Shown piece after piece: positions 22,943-32,932 of a stretch of DNA of 33,051 nt (positions within the stretch are counted from its first letter, which is position 1; each line of letters begins with the position of its first letter). Position numbers and translations under genes: made by a program. The DNA lies in the NCBI GenBank assembly GCA_036897485.1, contig JAYMTF010000597.1, positions 1-33,051 of the forward strand. Reading direction: 5' to 3'. The notes under the pieces were generated by a model. It was not told where the DNA came from, made no database searches, and saw only the letters and a program-made list of their open reading frames with translations. The DNA is from Pelargonium nanum. Lineage: Eukaryota > Streptophyta > Magnoliopsida > Geraniales > Geraniaceae.

Positions 22943-25475
22943 TTGTCCTCATTCCTTTCATTCTGCAGTTTTGAGGTCAGTTTTATTTTTTGCTTATTTT
23001 GAGAACTACATTGGTGACTTTACTATTAGCAGAATAAGTTGTTGGAATTGTATTCTAGTCTGTTCTGTTATTTTCAATGAATCCATGTGTCTAACTTCTA
23101 TAGACAAAGGTACTGTTTTTATATACTTGTTTGAGAGCAAGAGGCTTTAAGATAATTGGGTTATTTTGGTTTACTCGATGCAAGTTTTTTCACTAGTAAC
23201 CGCTGTGTCAAACAGTCTAGAGAGTATGGAATGGAGCTTGCTGTGTGGTTCTGTTCAAGGCGGTCTGCTTTCAGGATAGGTTGCTAGAGGTTGCAGGGTG
23301 TTAGCTCACTGACATAATGTGGCCATGGGTCCGGCAAAGATCATGGAATTGCTGCGAAGCAAAATGTTGTATGGTGATAGCAAGTTTAATATTTGAAAAT
23401 GAACTGGCTCTCTTCTATTAGCAAGCTCAATCTAGTGAATCCCAACCCTAACTACTTAGTTTTGCTTATATGATTCTGGGGAAAGTGAAACATTCCTTTC
23501 TAGTTTTAGATATTTTCTGCAGATTTGGGGAATTTTGTAAGGTGGAGCCGTGTTCTCTTCCTCTCCTGTGGGAGGGAATGTTGAAACTTGTTTCTTTGGG
23601 TACTTGAAAGCAATGATGAGACAAAAAGTTTATAGTGAAGGTATCATATCATGGATTCCATATGTTTGTTCTGTTAAGAGTTACGTCAGTTGGAGTAATT
23701 CAACAGATCGTGTAATTGAACCAATTTAATAATTGGGTAAGGTTTGGGTTGACCCATTTACCTGAATACTAAATTTTTAACACGAACACGAATTGCCACC
23801 TCTAGTTGGAGATAAGACGTAACCTCGATTCACTTAGCTAGGAGAGACTGAAAGGAGTAGGGATAGACCTAATCTTTCACCGGATTATCCCAAAGAGAGT
23901 TTTGTTATTGGATTCGTGTAGAGTTGATCTTAACATATTATGTAAAAGATTGCATGGTTGTGATTGTTGTTGATGTAGTTGGTATCATTCCTTACTATAA
24001 GGAAGCTAAGCATGCTAGTAAATGGCTAAGTTGCCGATCATGTGCTTGTTGATGGGTTGGTATCATTTCTTACTCCAAGTAAGTTTAAGCATTTTAGTAA
24101 CTTTTTTGACTTAGAGGTGATTCATGCTTGCGTGTTGTGCTAAATGTTGATGTTACACGTCCCACGAACACGACACATTAATAACATGAGTTGTGCTGGC
24201 ATAGACACGAACCAGCACATGATAGAATCAAACTTTCAGCACGACACGCCCCAACACGTTGGCCCGTTAGTAGGATTAATATACAATTATGTCCTTAAAT
24301 GTACAAGATGGGCATTTTAGAGGTGTCATACATGTTACAACACGACATAATTACAAAATGTGCGAGTGCAAATACGCTAAATTTGTATCGTGTTACGAAT
24401 CAAATTGCATTACCAGTTCTACAGCACAGTAACTCCAATTATGTGCGGTGTCAGAGAACACGTGAATGTGTAGAAGAAGAGCCCATCTTTTTGTTGGCCA
24501 AAGCCAAAGCCAGTTGTCTGTTGGTGTTATTGTTATCCACAATACAAAATGTCAGTAAAAATATCTTTAGCCAAAGGCAATAAAAATGGCTGTTGTTTTG
24601 TTTGTTTGCAGTGTTTTTGGTATCCAATTTGCAATGGTCTCTATCACACACACACACAAAGCTGTTTATAGAGTTACGTGCCTTCTTCGTTGGCCTTTCA
24701 AAACATATCTGCTTCAAATGCAAAATCTCTAACCCACCACTGTGCCCAACTTGCCACATTTTGGCTTTGGCTCTGGTTGGTGACTTTTGTAACTCAATTT
24801 TTTTAGCAATGAGTAAAAAGAACAGGGCATATCTGGCATGTTAAAACATACCGGTCAAAAAATGCAAGTGTTTTTATGAGACAGTTTTTCTCGTTAGTTA
24901 TAATATATCTCATAAGTGAAAATATTAATGTCGATAAAAAAGTTGTAAAATAAGAGCACGCGAGCTTCTTTGCCTTTGCCTACAACTCTAGCTGTCACGT
25001 CTAAACCATACTAGTGGTTCAACTGAATTGGTCAAGGCTTCAACTGCAAAATTGGCCTAATAGCTTTATAAACCTCGAGTATTATTGGACTTGATACTAT
25101 TAACAACAATTTTGATCGAGCTTGACTAATTAAGTTATGTTTCAATCAAATGTGAAAACATTACTACGAATAAGATCTATTCATTACAAAATAACACAGT
25201 TGGAGCCCAAAATGGTACATTTCCCCTCCCATTAGTGAACTCATATTGGTCATGGCTCATATAACAACTTATCCTTAACTTTTGGAGTTATTATTAGCAA
25301 TAAATTTATAGATTTCCAACGACAAGAAAATAACTAAATTTCCAATTTCCAAAAACCTAAAAAAACTAAGTAATTATGCAAAACAACAGGGGCATATTAG
25401 TCTTTACGCAAAAGATATTTCTAAAACCCCAAAAACCCCTAAAAGAAAAATATCTCCTTAGGGCTTATACTTCAT
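22943..25475. other. Spacer between the PPR and CP29B genes
   Basis: About 2.5 kb carry no supported gene. The first few hundred bases are probably PPR 3' UTR. A short repeat-like patch at 23690-23830 has words such as 'gggttgacccatttacctg' and 'acacgaacacgaattgccacc'. Another at about 24150-24270 is listed separately. Short open frames near 24300-24840 look like chance. Confidence 0.5.
24150..24275. repeat. Repeat remnant with cacgaacacgacac words
   Basis: The block contains CCCACGAACACGACACATTA, CACGAACCAGCACATGA and CAGCACGACACGCCCCAAC. This 'acgacacg' phrasing is common in non-autonomous plant elements, and weaker relatives occur at 26520-26610 (inside a CP29B intron) and 28770-28900. 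The family cannot be assigned from the sequence alone. Confidence 0.45.
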
Positions 25476-25482
25476 TATAAAA
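25476..25482 (+). promoter_or_regulatory. TATA box of the CP29B gene
   Basis: TATAAAA lies 76 bases before the ATG and is followed by a CT-rich leader (TCTCTTCATTTCTCAC, TTCTTCTTCTTC), placing the transcription start near 25505-25515. This layout is common for highly expressed photosynthesis-related nuclear genes. Confidence 0.7.
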
Positions 25483-25557
25483 CCTTCCTTATCTCTTCAT
25501 TTCTCACATTCTCTTCTTCTTCTTCAGCAACAACTTCCTCAAAACCTTATCCCAAAA

Positions 25558-27570
25558 ATGTCTGCCTCTGCAACCGCCTCCTCCTTCCTCGCTCTCCCAA
25601 CCCTAACCCCCAAAACCCAACTCCTCTGCAACTCCACTACACCTTCCTTCTCCGTCAAGTTTCACGCCAAACCCATCTCGCAGCAGCTGTTTTCGCGACC
25701 CTCCGCGTCGTCGCGGTTCGTGAGGCACGTCGCGGTTTCGTCGGAGCTGGACCAGGAAGACGACTTCGCGAGCGACGGAGATGAGCCCAATTTCTCGCCG
25801 GACCTGAAGCTGTTTGTGGGTAATCTTCCGTTTACCGTTGACAGCGCTCAGCTCGCGGGGCTGTTCGAGAGCGCCGGGAACGTCGAGATGGTTGAGGTAT
25901 GGGCGTTTTTTATATGGGTTTTCTGTTTTGTTTGATGGGTCTTTGTGGGTTTTGGGTTTAATGTGTTGTGGTTTTGTTAGGTTATTTATGACAGAGAAAC
26001 TGGAAGAAGCAGGGGATTTGGGTTTGTGACTATGTCGACCGTTGAGGAGGTTGAAGCTGCTGCTCAGCAGTTCAATGGATATGTAAGTGGTGATGGTTTG
26101 CCTGTTTTGTTTTGAGACGTGTTATCGTTTTGTTCTTAATTGCTGGTTGTGTTTTGTTGTTGTTGTTGTTGTTGCATGTAAAGCTTTGAACTTTAGTGTG
26201 CTAATGTTCAATTTCTGAAATTTAAACTGATTTTGAAGTGTGTGTGTTCAAAACCCTGCTTCACTACTTGTTTTTTTCAATATTATAATCTGGGTCTGGC
26301 TTGTTTTAGAAAACAAGAATCAGTTTTATCGTAGACCATAATTGTTTTGAGCCTAAAAATGCACCCACTATTGATTAATTGAGTCCAACATGCACAATTA
26401 GAGGTTACAATCGTAAATTAACCCAAAAATACCCTATTTAGTTATCATAGTTTATTCAAATAGGGTAAAGTTGTGATATTTAATCACGTTGTGGATTGTT
26501 GTGCTAAGGGTACTGGTTTTGTTTTCCAAAACATGTTAGGTTGCGTCGAGTCAACCCGATTTATTTAATTAAACGTGTTGTGTTTGTAGCCAACCTTCAA
26601 CGTGACACACACACTTTTTAGGTGTACTTGCTGTTTGACTTTTCTGAAGGCTGTATCTATATGTAATATTTGACCTTGGATTGACATGTACCTGAATTAC
26701 TACTTGCAAACTTATTATGTGTATGCTGTTTTTGAGATTGGGTAACTGCAACTGAGCTATTTTTTATGGCATTTGGCAGGAACTTGATGGCAGAGCATTG
26801 AGGGTAAACCATGGGCCTCCTCCACCAAAGAGAGAAAGCAACTTTGGCAGAGGAGGTGGTTATGAGTCCAGAGCACCTAGAGGAGGTGGTTACGAGAACA
26901 GAGCACCTAGAGGAGATGGTTATGAGTCCAGAGGACCAAGAGGAGGTGGTGGTGGTGATTCCCCCAACAAAGTTCATGTGAGCAATCTTTCATGGGGTGT
27001 TGATGATGCTGCGCTTGAATCTTTGTTTAGTGAGCAAGGAAATGTTCTGGAGGCCAAGGTTATTTACGACCGTGACAGTGGTAGATCAAGGGGATTCGGA
27101 TTTGTTACATACGGTTCTCCTGAAGAAGTCAGCAGTGCCATCGATTCCTTGGACGGTGCTGTAAGTATCAAATTACCTTGCACCTATTTTTTTTGGTTAA
27201 TATGTCTTCCTGCTACAAGTGTACTTACTATTTGAAATTTTGAATTCCTGATGACTATTAGTTGTGACGTCAAAAGTATTGACATTACTGAAAGATATTT
27301 TGTAACTTGATTTTGTTTAAGTCCATTTGGGGCTTTAGAATTTATGCGGTTCAATTGTATGTCAGTAGAGCTATGGGATATCAGTCCTTTAATGAAAATG
27401 AAGCTGCCTTTGCTTCATTGCTGGGAATCAATGACCATTAGCATTTTGATTGGAATATCATCTAGGCATGTTTGATTTATTGTTTTGATTGAATTTGTAT
27501 GGTGCAGGACATGGATGGAAGACAAATCCGTGTCTCTCCGGCAGAGAATAAGCCAAGGCGTTCATTTTGA
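25558..27570 (+). CDS. CP29B: Chloroplast RNA-binding protein CP29B-like (two RRM cpRNP)
   Basis: This nuclear-encoded chloroplast ribonucleoprotein binds and stabilises many plastid mRNAs and supports their editing and processing. Exons: 25558-25896, 25981-26082, 26780-27160 and 27508-27570, all phase 0, total 294 residues (family about 290). The first 60 or so residues are a Ser/Thr-rich transit peptide ([16 protein letters not shown]). A short acidic stretch follows ([14 protein letters not shown]). RRM1 has RNP2 LFVGNLPF (about 84-91) and RNP1 RGFGFVTM. A Gly-rich linker repeats [20 protein letters not shown] and [10 protein letters not shown], the mark of the CP29 subgroup. RRM2 has RNP2 VHVSNLSW and RNP1 RGFGFVTY and ends [17 protein letters not shown]29B (At2g37220) is preferred over CP29A because the upstream neighbour matches At2g37230. 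Protein level alone would not decide. Confidence 0.93.
26155..26175 (+). repeat. (GTT)n microsatellite in CP29B intron 2
   Basis: About seven GTT triplets lie in the 697-bp second intron of the CP29B-like gene. It is an ordinary simple repeat. Confidence 0.85.
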
Positions 27571-27614
27571 GCTCTGAATCCTTTAATGCCCATTGAAGAA
27601 CAAAGACTTGTGAG

Positions 27615-27974
27615 GTATACAACTCCAACATTTTCTAATATTGTTATGAAATGATTTTTCTGATGGGTCAAGTAAATCAAGTGTCTGCTTAAATTTATGT
27701 CATGCTGTGTTTAACCCAAATAACTTTTGGTTAGCTATATCATCTCTATCAGTGCATGAAAAACTTGGGATGCACTGATAATTTTATGTTTTAAAGCTTC
27801 AAGGCACTTGGTTTTCCTTGTATTTTTGGTTTGTGATCTGAAAATCTGCTCTAATGTGAGTACAAGAGAAGCTTGTGAAGCACTGTTAAATTTTATGTGC
27901 TTAAGGTTTAAAGCACTTGGTTTTCTCTTGTATATTCTGTTTGTGATCTAAAAATCTGCTATTCTGTATGACAG
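27615..27974 (+). other. Probable 3'-UTR intron of CP29B
   Basis: After the stop at 27570 a good donor occurs (TGTGAG|GTATAC, intron from 27615) and a good acceptor (CTGTATGACAG, exon from 27975). The following exon would run to about 28170. The intron contains a duplicated block of about 95 bases: 27762-27855 and 27869-27966. Both copies share GGCACTTGG/AGCACTTGG, TTTGTGATCT and AAAATCTGCT. The exon junction would lie 44 nt after the stop codon, just inside the usual 50-55 nt limit for nonsense-mediated decay. Confidence 0.5.
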
Positions 27975-28304
27975 GGACTTTGCAGCTATATTTTGCCCTT
28001 CATCAGAAATTTGCTGACCACAGCACCGACGCAGCAACGGTGGTATCCAAGAATTGTGGCAATTTGGGAGTCTGAAATCTTACATATAAATGGATTTGAG
28101 CTGATGAAGTGTTAAATTTTTGAATGAACTGGTTGGGCAGTACATCTTGTGTTTTTTCTCTTTTTGATATTTAAGTAGGAATATTTTGTGCTAGTGAATC
28201 TCTCTATAGAGCCACTGTGTTTTATAAGATTAAAGTTTCTGCTTGTGATTCCACTGAAATGCTTTTTTTATTATATTGCTTCAATATTTTCCTTGGAGAA
28301 GGTA

Positions 28305-28487
28305 AAATTTGAAAACAAAAAATTATTTTTGTATAAGAAATATTTCAAAACCTTCGACTTGCATGTCAAGCAATCTATCATAGGCCATGACTCATTAGGG
28401 AGACATTGATAAATTTGAAAACAAAAAATTATTTTTGTATAAGAAATATTTCAAAACCTTTGACTTGCATGTCAAGCAATCTATCAT
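28305..28487 (+). repeat. Recent tandem duplication, period 106 bp
   Basis: A 76-base block starting AAATTTGAAAACAAAAAATT at 28305 is repeated at 28411 with essentially one visible difference (TTCGAC versus TTTGAC). The 30 bases between the copies are unrelated to the block. The near identity means the duplication is young. It sits just beyond the CP29B 3' end. Confidence 0.9.
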
Positions 28488-28499
28488 TTAGAATGACAT

Positions 28500-28690
28500 C
28501 ATATTATCCATGCCTCATTGGTAGGGTGGTATAGATGTTCAACATCCATACTTGAGATCCCGGGTTTGATGCACTTCTAGGGTGTTGTACACATTTAGAG
28601 AAGGATTGGACTCGACTCACCCAATATTAGAGTAGGCAATTTGTGCTGTTTGATTAAGGCTTACACATTTTGTAATTGTATTGGCATCTA
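28500..28690 (+). mobile_element. Candidate tRNA-derived SINE
   Basis: TTGGTAGGGTGG (about 28518-28529) resembles a Pol III A box. CGGGTTTGATGC (about 28561-28572) resembles a B box, about 45 bases later, as in plant SINE heads. Downstream words (ACTCGACTCACCCAATATTAGAG) look like a short SINE body. No clear target-site duplication or poly-A/T tail was found, so the 3' limit is a guess. Confidence 0.35.
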
Positions 28691-28699
28691 AAACATGCA

Positions 28700-29880
28700 C
28701 ATAATTTATTGATTATGTTGTGAGACACATTCTTTTAAAGGTATAATTGTAAATTAATTTTAATAATATGTTAAAACACGTTGGATAGTGTTGTGTCTAA
28801 TATGTTGTTTCTATAGTGAAATATGTGTTAATTGTTTCATGTATACACTACCAATTTAATGTGTCGTACTCAACTGTTAAACACGATTACTACTGCCTTT
28901 AGCACTAAAGGTACGCCTGAATTGTCAACTCTACCCACCATTGTCATCTTCCCTAAATTCTACCAAAATTGTTCCGGTTAACCAAATGTCACCCTATAAT
29001 TGATCCTTTTTTTAATCTGCTTCATGTCATTTTCTCATGACTCTGTTTCTGGGTTTTAGAGAAAAACTTCAAACCCATTAAGGGTTAACATCAATTTGAA
29101 GTTTTGACAACCCTAACTGCTCCAAAACCCACAATCCAAGCTTCTGAGCTGAGATCAAGACACAGATTGTGACAAAGATTGGTCATTGGTATATATTTCT
29201 AATTCTATTTCACTCTGTTTGTATGTATGTACTGTATTGTTGCTTGGTGTTGCTTTATTTTCATCCTGATTGTCTAATTTCACTTATATTTATGACAAAT
29301 ACTGTAATTTTCTGTTTTGTTGATGAGCTGTTGGTTCAAATTTATCTAAAATGAACCCATTTCACAAAACCCCCAAATTGTGAAGAGTCCTTTTCTTCTA
29401 TGATTATATGGAGGCTGCGAAATGATCGGGTCATTAGTTTATGCTTCATCTTGATTGAAATGTTTTGTTTGTTTAATTTTTACCCTTGTCACAGAAGTCT
29501 CATTGCATGATTCATATGGTTGGGAGTCCCGTTGCAGTCGGTTTATTAATGCCTTGGTTTTTATGTTTTGTTGTTCTTATAGAGTCCTGAGATGATCTCG
29601 AGACAATATAGAGTCTCCACAACCCGAATGGGGTCATGAGTTCAAGCTTACTTGTAAGGTCAAGGCGAAACATGCACTCGGATACTTGAAGTAGCCTAAA
29701 AGAGTTGCCATAGGCAAGTCCTCACAGGAATATGGTAGCTCTCCAGAGTTTTCTCAGAAGATTATGAGGTGCGGAGAAGATAACACTTAATCCTCGAGGA
29801 TATGTAGTAACTCGATGAAACAAAATGTCTGGTATCTCTTTTCGTGGACTCATTATTTTCTTACATTTTACTAATGTTGT
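28700..29880. other. Spacer with no recognised gene
   Basis: The sequence is AT-rich up to about 28920, with weak relatives of the 'acacg' repeat words. From 29580 to 29830 it is richer in codon-like composition. One frame there reads VAIGKSSQEYGSSPEFSQ and runs about 28 codons. I do not recognise it as part of any protein. It could belong to the channel-gene remnant that follows or to an untranslated transcript. Confidence 0.4.
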
Positions 29881-29884
29881 TTGG

Positions 29885-30510
29885 TTCAGGACAGCTTTTG
29901 TTGCTCCTTCCTCCCGGGTTTTTGGAAGGTATCAGAAAGACTTTTGGCTTGATATTGTAGCGGCTCAACCTCTTTCGTAGGTATGCGATTCTAATAGAGT
30001 TCTGATTGTTATCACATTCGAGTTCAGCTACGTATATACTTGATTCTATTCGACTAGGCTTTGCAAGCAACTAAAGAGCTGTAACATTTCATAATCATAA
30101 CTAGTTCTATGGCATTTCTCGTGTTCTTGTTTATTGCATAGACTTGTTATAACCATCATACCATATACACAAACCACACAATAGGTTTTTAAATCTTGTT
30201 GTACTCATAGATCTGAATATCTTTTGATACATGAAGTCTTAAACTTCTATTTTAGGTTTTGATTTGGATTGAAATCCCGCATCCAAGGATGTTCTTTGTT
30301 CCATCTTCATTTTTCGGTTTCTCTTGACACTATATCTTATCTAAACAACAGGCTTAGTCTTTACTACAAATGAAAGTTATAGTAATTGAATCTCTTTCGT
30401 ATTTGCAGCTCGTTAGGACAAAACCTCTGCACAAATACTTGTCCATTTTGTCATTGCAATTGTTGGGTAGGTGCTGTTCGTTTTTTCTGATTGGTGATAT
30501 TCAAGCAAGA
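29885..30510 (+). pseudogene. Cyclic-nucleotide-gated channel (CNGC) gene remnant
   Basis: Two exon-like pieces of a plant CNGC are visible. Piece 1 (29885-29980) reads FRTAFVAPSSRVFGR, then YQKDFWLDIVAAQPL. It matches the S2-S3 region (family FRTAYVAPSSRVFGRGELV...FWLDLVAALPLPQ) but lacks about 14 residues after VFGR. The usual final PLPQ at the exon edge reads PLS followed by a stop, directly before a GT donor. Piece 2 (30409-30507) carries SLGQNL, FVIAIVG and FLIGDIQ spread over more than one frame. This corresponds to the pore and S6 (family SLGQNL...FLIGNMQTYLQS). The N-terminal part, voltage-sensor S4 and cyclic-nucleotide-binding domain were not found. It is a broken, old copy of a host gene. 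Confidence 0.75.
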
Positions 30511-32060
30511 GTAGCCATTTACTCGTGGAAGTATAGGTTTGGTTGAGACAGCACCTTAAGTTTAAACGCTATATATCCAGTCTCCTACATGTCCGGTTTT
30601 ATTCCATGCTTTAGATAAGAGGCAAAAATAGATTATGGACAAGAGAAATCAAGTTCAAGTGCATGCTAAATTGCATTTGCTGACAGTGAGAGTGAACATG
30701 AACAATAGTGATCATGTTATAGACAAAAATTGAACTAGTTGTACATAAAAACTAGAAATGTTGTAGATTAACAAGGAGTATGTTATAGACAAACAATGAG
30801 CAAGTTGTAGATTTGTGACATCAATGTATGTAGCATGAATTTAAAGACATGCATGCACCTAGGAGGTTCCTATGGACAATGCCATAAAATAGGCTTAAAC
30901 CTACTCTGTGTACACCAAGCACCAGTCGAGGAGGAAGCAATCGATGTGGAACTAAACTTGAGTTCCTCAACTAGATACAAAAGCCCGTTGAACCCAATTT
31001 TACTGTCGAACAAAGACAATAGTATTGGAAGCTGATATTGATCAGTATGTTGCTTGTTTTATTTGCACATCTTGTTCAGAATGTTGCTTGTTTTATTTGC
31101 ACTTGGTTTTGTTAGTGTCAAGATTATGGTGCAATGTGATCTTTTGCAATAGACCCTAAACTCGCAGGGCATTTAGATGTTGAAAATACCCTTATAGTCT
31201 ATGTTGCTGCTAATATCCTATTTTCTCTGTTTTCGACAGAAACAGCTGCTTTATGCTAGAGCTCGTTCAACAGAAGGAAAAAGGCGGAGGCTTCCACGAA
31301 GAGCTATTGGATTTTGAAGGCACGGCTCGTGGACAGAATGTGAGAAACTAGGTTTCTTGGTACTCAATGATCATTCAATTTGTTCAAGAAAACATTGTTT
31401 GTGAACTTCACTTTCACTCATTGTTTTTGCAGATTCAGAAATGCTCTCAACGAGCCAACGACTCGAGAGGATCACTAGTAAAATCCGGGATTATCCAAGC
31501 TTAGCTATGCTTTGTGATTCAAGCGTGCGTGAAAGGAGGTTGCGGGGATCAGACAGAGAATCAAGAAAGGAGTTGGGGCTTGTCGTTGGTTGCGAAAAAG
31601 ATGACACATCTGTTGTTTTCCACTGGGGATGATATATACTTGCATTGTCTGATCAAGCCACATTCACCCAATTATTGAGCCACTGAGGCCTTTTTCTTGG
31701 AGGAATCCTCATAGATAGCCATTTTGAGGTATTCACTTCTCTTTTTTCGCCTTTTCGCCTTTTGCCATTTGCGTCACATTTCCTTATTCTGTCATGGTTT
31801 TTTGCTTATATCAGTATATGGTACAAACTTTTCAAGCCCTATTTAGAACTAAATATTGCAATGAAAGGTACTTAAATGTCAAGTACCATAGTCCATAAAC
31901 TTCTGTTTGTTGCTTGAATCAAAACCTTATGATCATGAAAGCTACATCTGTTTTTCTCCACATGTATCAAATATATTTACATGGTTAGGCAACTTGCCTA
32001 ATCCACTTGGTGCACTTTACTTTTATTATTGAATTTTTAAACTCCTCTAAGGACAAGAAA
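30511..32060. other. Region beyond the CNGC remnant, with an unassigned exon-like stretch
   Basis: Most of this stretch shows nothing recognisable. Between about 31239 and 31630 there are exon-like pieces flanked by splice signals (TTTTCGACAG before 31239, AAT|GTGAGA at 31340, TTTTTGCAG before 31434). Joining the first two gives a frame reading MLELVQQKEKGGGFHEELLDF and then NIQKCSQRANDSRG. An alternative frame from 31441 gives 63 codons (MLSTSQRLERITSKIRDYP). Neither matches a protein I know. They may be parts of a decayed gene or a non-coding transcript. Confidence 0.3.
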
Positions 32061-32065
32061 GCCCC

Positions 32066-32188
32066 AGTTCTAGAAACCGATCTACTATATGATCTTCTAG
32101 AACGTTCTCACACAAACTGAGATCTGACTGCTTTGTCCCAACTCTAGAAACCGACCTACTATGATCTTCTAGAACGTTCTAACACAAG
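32066..32188. promoter_or_regulatory. Duplicated module with perfect heat-shock elements
   Basis: Two copies of a roughly 50-base block (32066-32117 and 32140-32188, period 72 bp) each contain CTAGAAACCGA followed by TTCTAGAACGTTC. The latter, at 32095-32107 and 32167-32179, is a perfect three-unit heat-shock element (TTC-nn-GAA-nn-TTC). The first copy has an extra TTCTAGAA at 32068-32075. Such clusters bind heat-shock factors. No promoter or gene that they would serve is evident inside the window. Confidence 0.6.
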
Positions 32189-32310
32189 TCCGTGTGTTTT
32201 GTTCTCTCTAGTTTTTGGCTCTTTTTAGCAATTAAGGTTTTACTCTTTACATTGTATGTATACTAGGAAAAAGGTAAAGTACAAATAAGAAACGTAATTA
32301 CAACTGAATA

Positions 32311-32490
32311 CTAAAACACGAACTTCAGTCTGAGTCTGATGAGAGATGCACGTCCGTTCAAGTTGGGTGAACGGCTGTTCAGCCAGCACGCTCCCTTTTG
32401 TGTGATTCTCTTCAGCTTTTTACGTCTTCTCTCGTTCACAAAGTGCTCCAGTTCCTTACTTTCTAACATCAGACTCCACAATTCTAACAT
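32311..32490 (-). CDS. Small ORF of unknown function, 59 codons
   Basis: The minus strand has an ATG at 32490 opening MLELWSLMLESKELEHFV, a very basic middle (NERRRKKLKR), and an end RASLIRLRLKFVF at 32311. A G-box-like CCACGTG lies about 15 bases upstream, but no TATA box was identified. I do not recognise the protein. The charge pattern is more regular than chance AT-rich frames nearby, but it may equally be part of a repeat or a single exon of a larger gene. Confidence 0.2.
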   Translation of the reverse strand: MLELWSLMLESKELEHFVNERRRKKLKRITQKGACWLNSRSPNLNGRASLIRLRLKFVF

Positions 32491-32932
32491 TCGTGCTTAA
32501 TACACGTGGAAATATTAAAATATACTTAAAAGACCTCAGTAATATTCTGTTCACAAGAACATGGCCCTACCTCATATTTTGAATATTTTTACTGAAGCTT
32601 CCATGAATGATGGATTGTGGAATCCAAAGTTGACAGTGTTTAACTGATAATTTTGTTGTTAACATGTAAAGGCATGCGCATGTTTTGTATTAAGAAACAA
32701 GAATTTCTGCTAAATGAAACTAAAGACAAACATATACATATACAAATACATATATGTATTTATATTTGTATATGTCAGCTAATGATTCAACATTAGCTTT
32801 TGAAGTGTTTAGTCTTTGACTTGAAGCCTAAGAGAAGTAATATTCTATTAGGTTTTGAAGTTTTTTTTTTTACTTTATTTGCTTAGCTTATACTTGAGTA
32901 GTTTTTTTTTCCTGCATAATATTTAAAGGAAA

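Noticed and set aside
29650-29672. CTTGTAAGGTCAAGG resembling the tasiR-ARF target site in ARF3/ARF4
   Set aside because: Only about 14 bases align with one mismatch, the flanks differ, and the surrounding frames do not encode ARF sequence. It is best taken as chance.
30835-31035. 66-codon frame containing LNLSSSTRYK, faintly like the CNGC motif NLPSSTRTVKAL
   Set aside because: The similarity is limited to a few Ser/Thr residues and the neighbouring residues do not follow the cyclic-nucleotide-binding domain.
32731-32776. Palindromic TATA/CATATG-rich stretch
   Set aside because: Alternating AT words readily form imperfect palindromes; there is no sign of a defined element.
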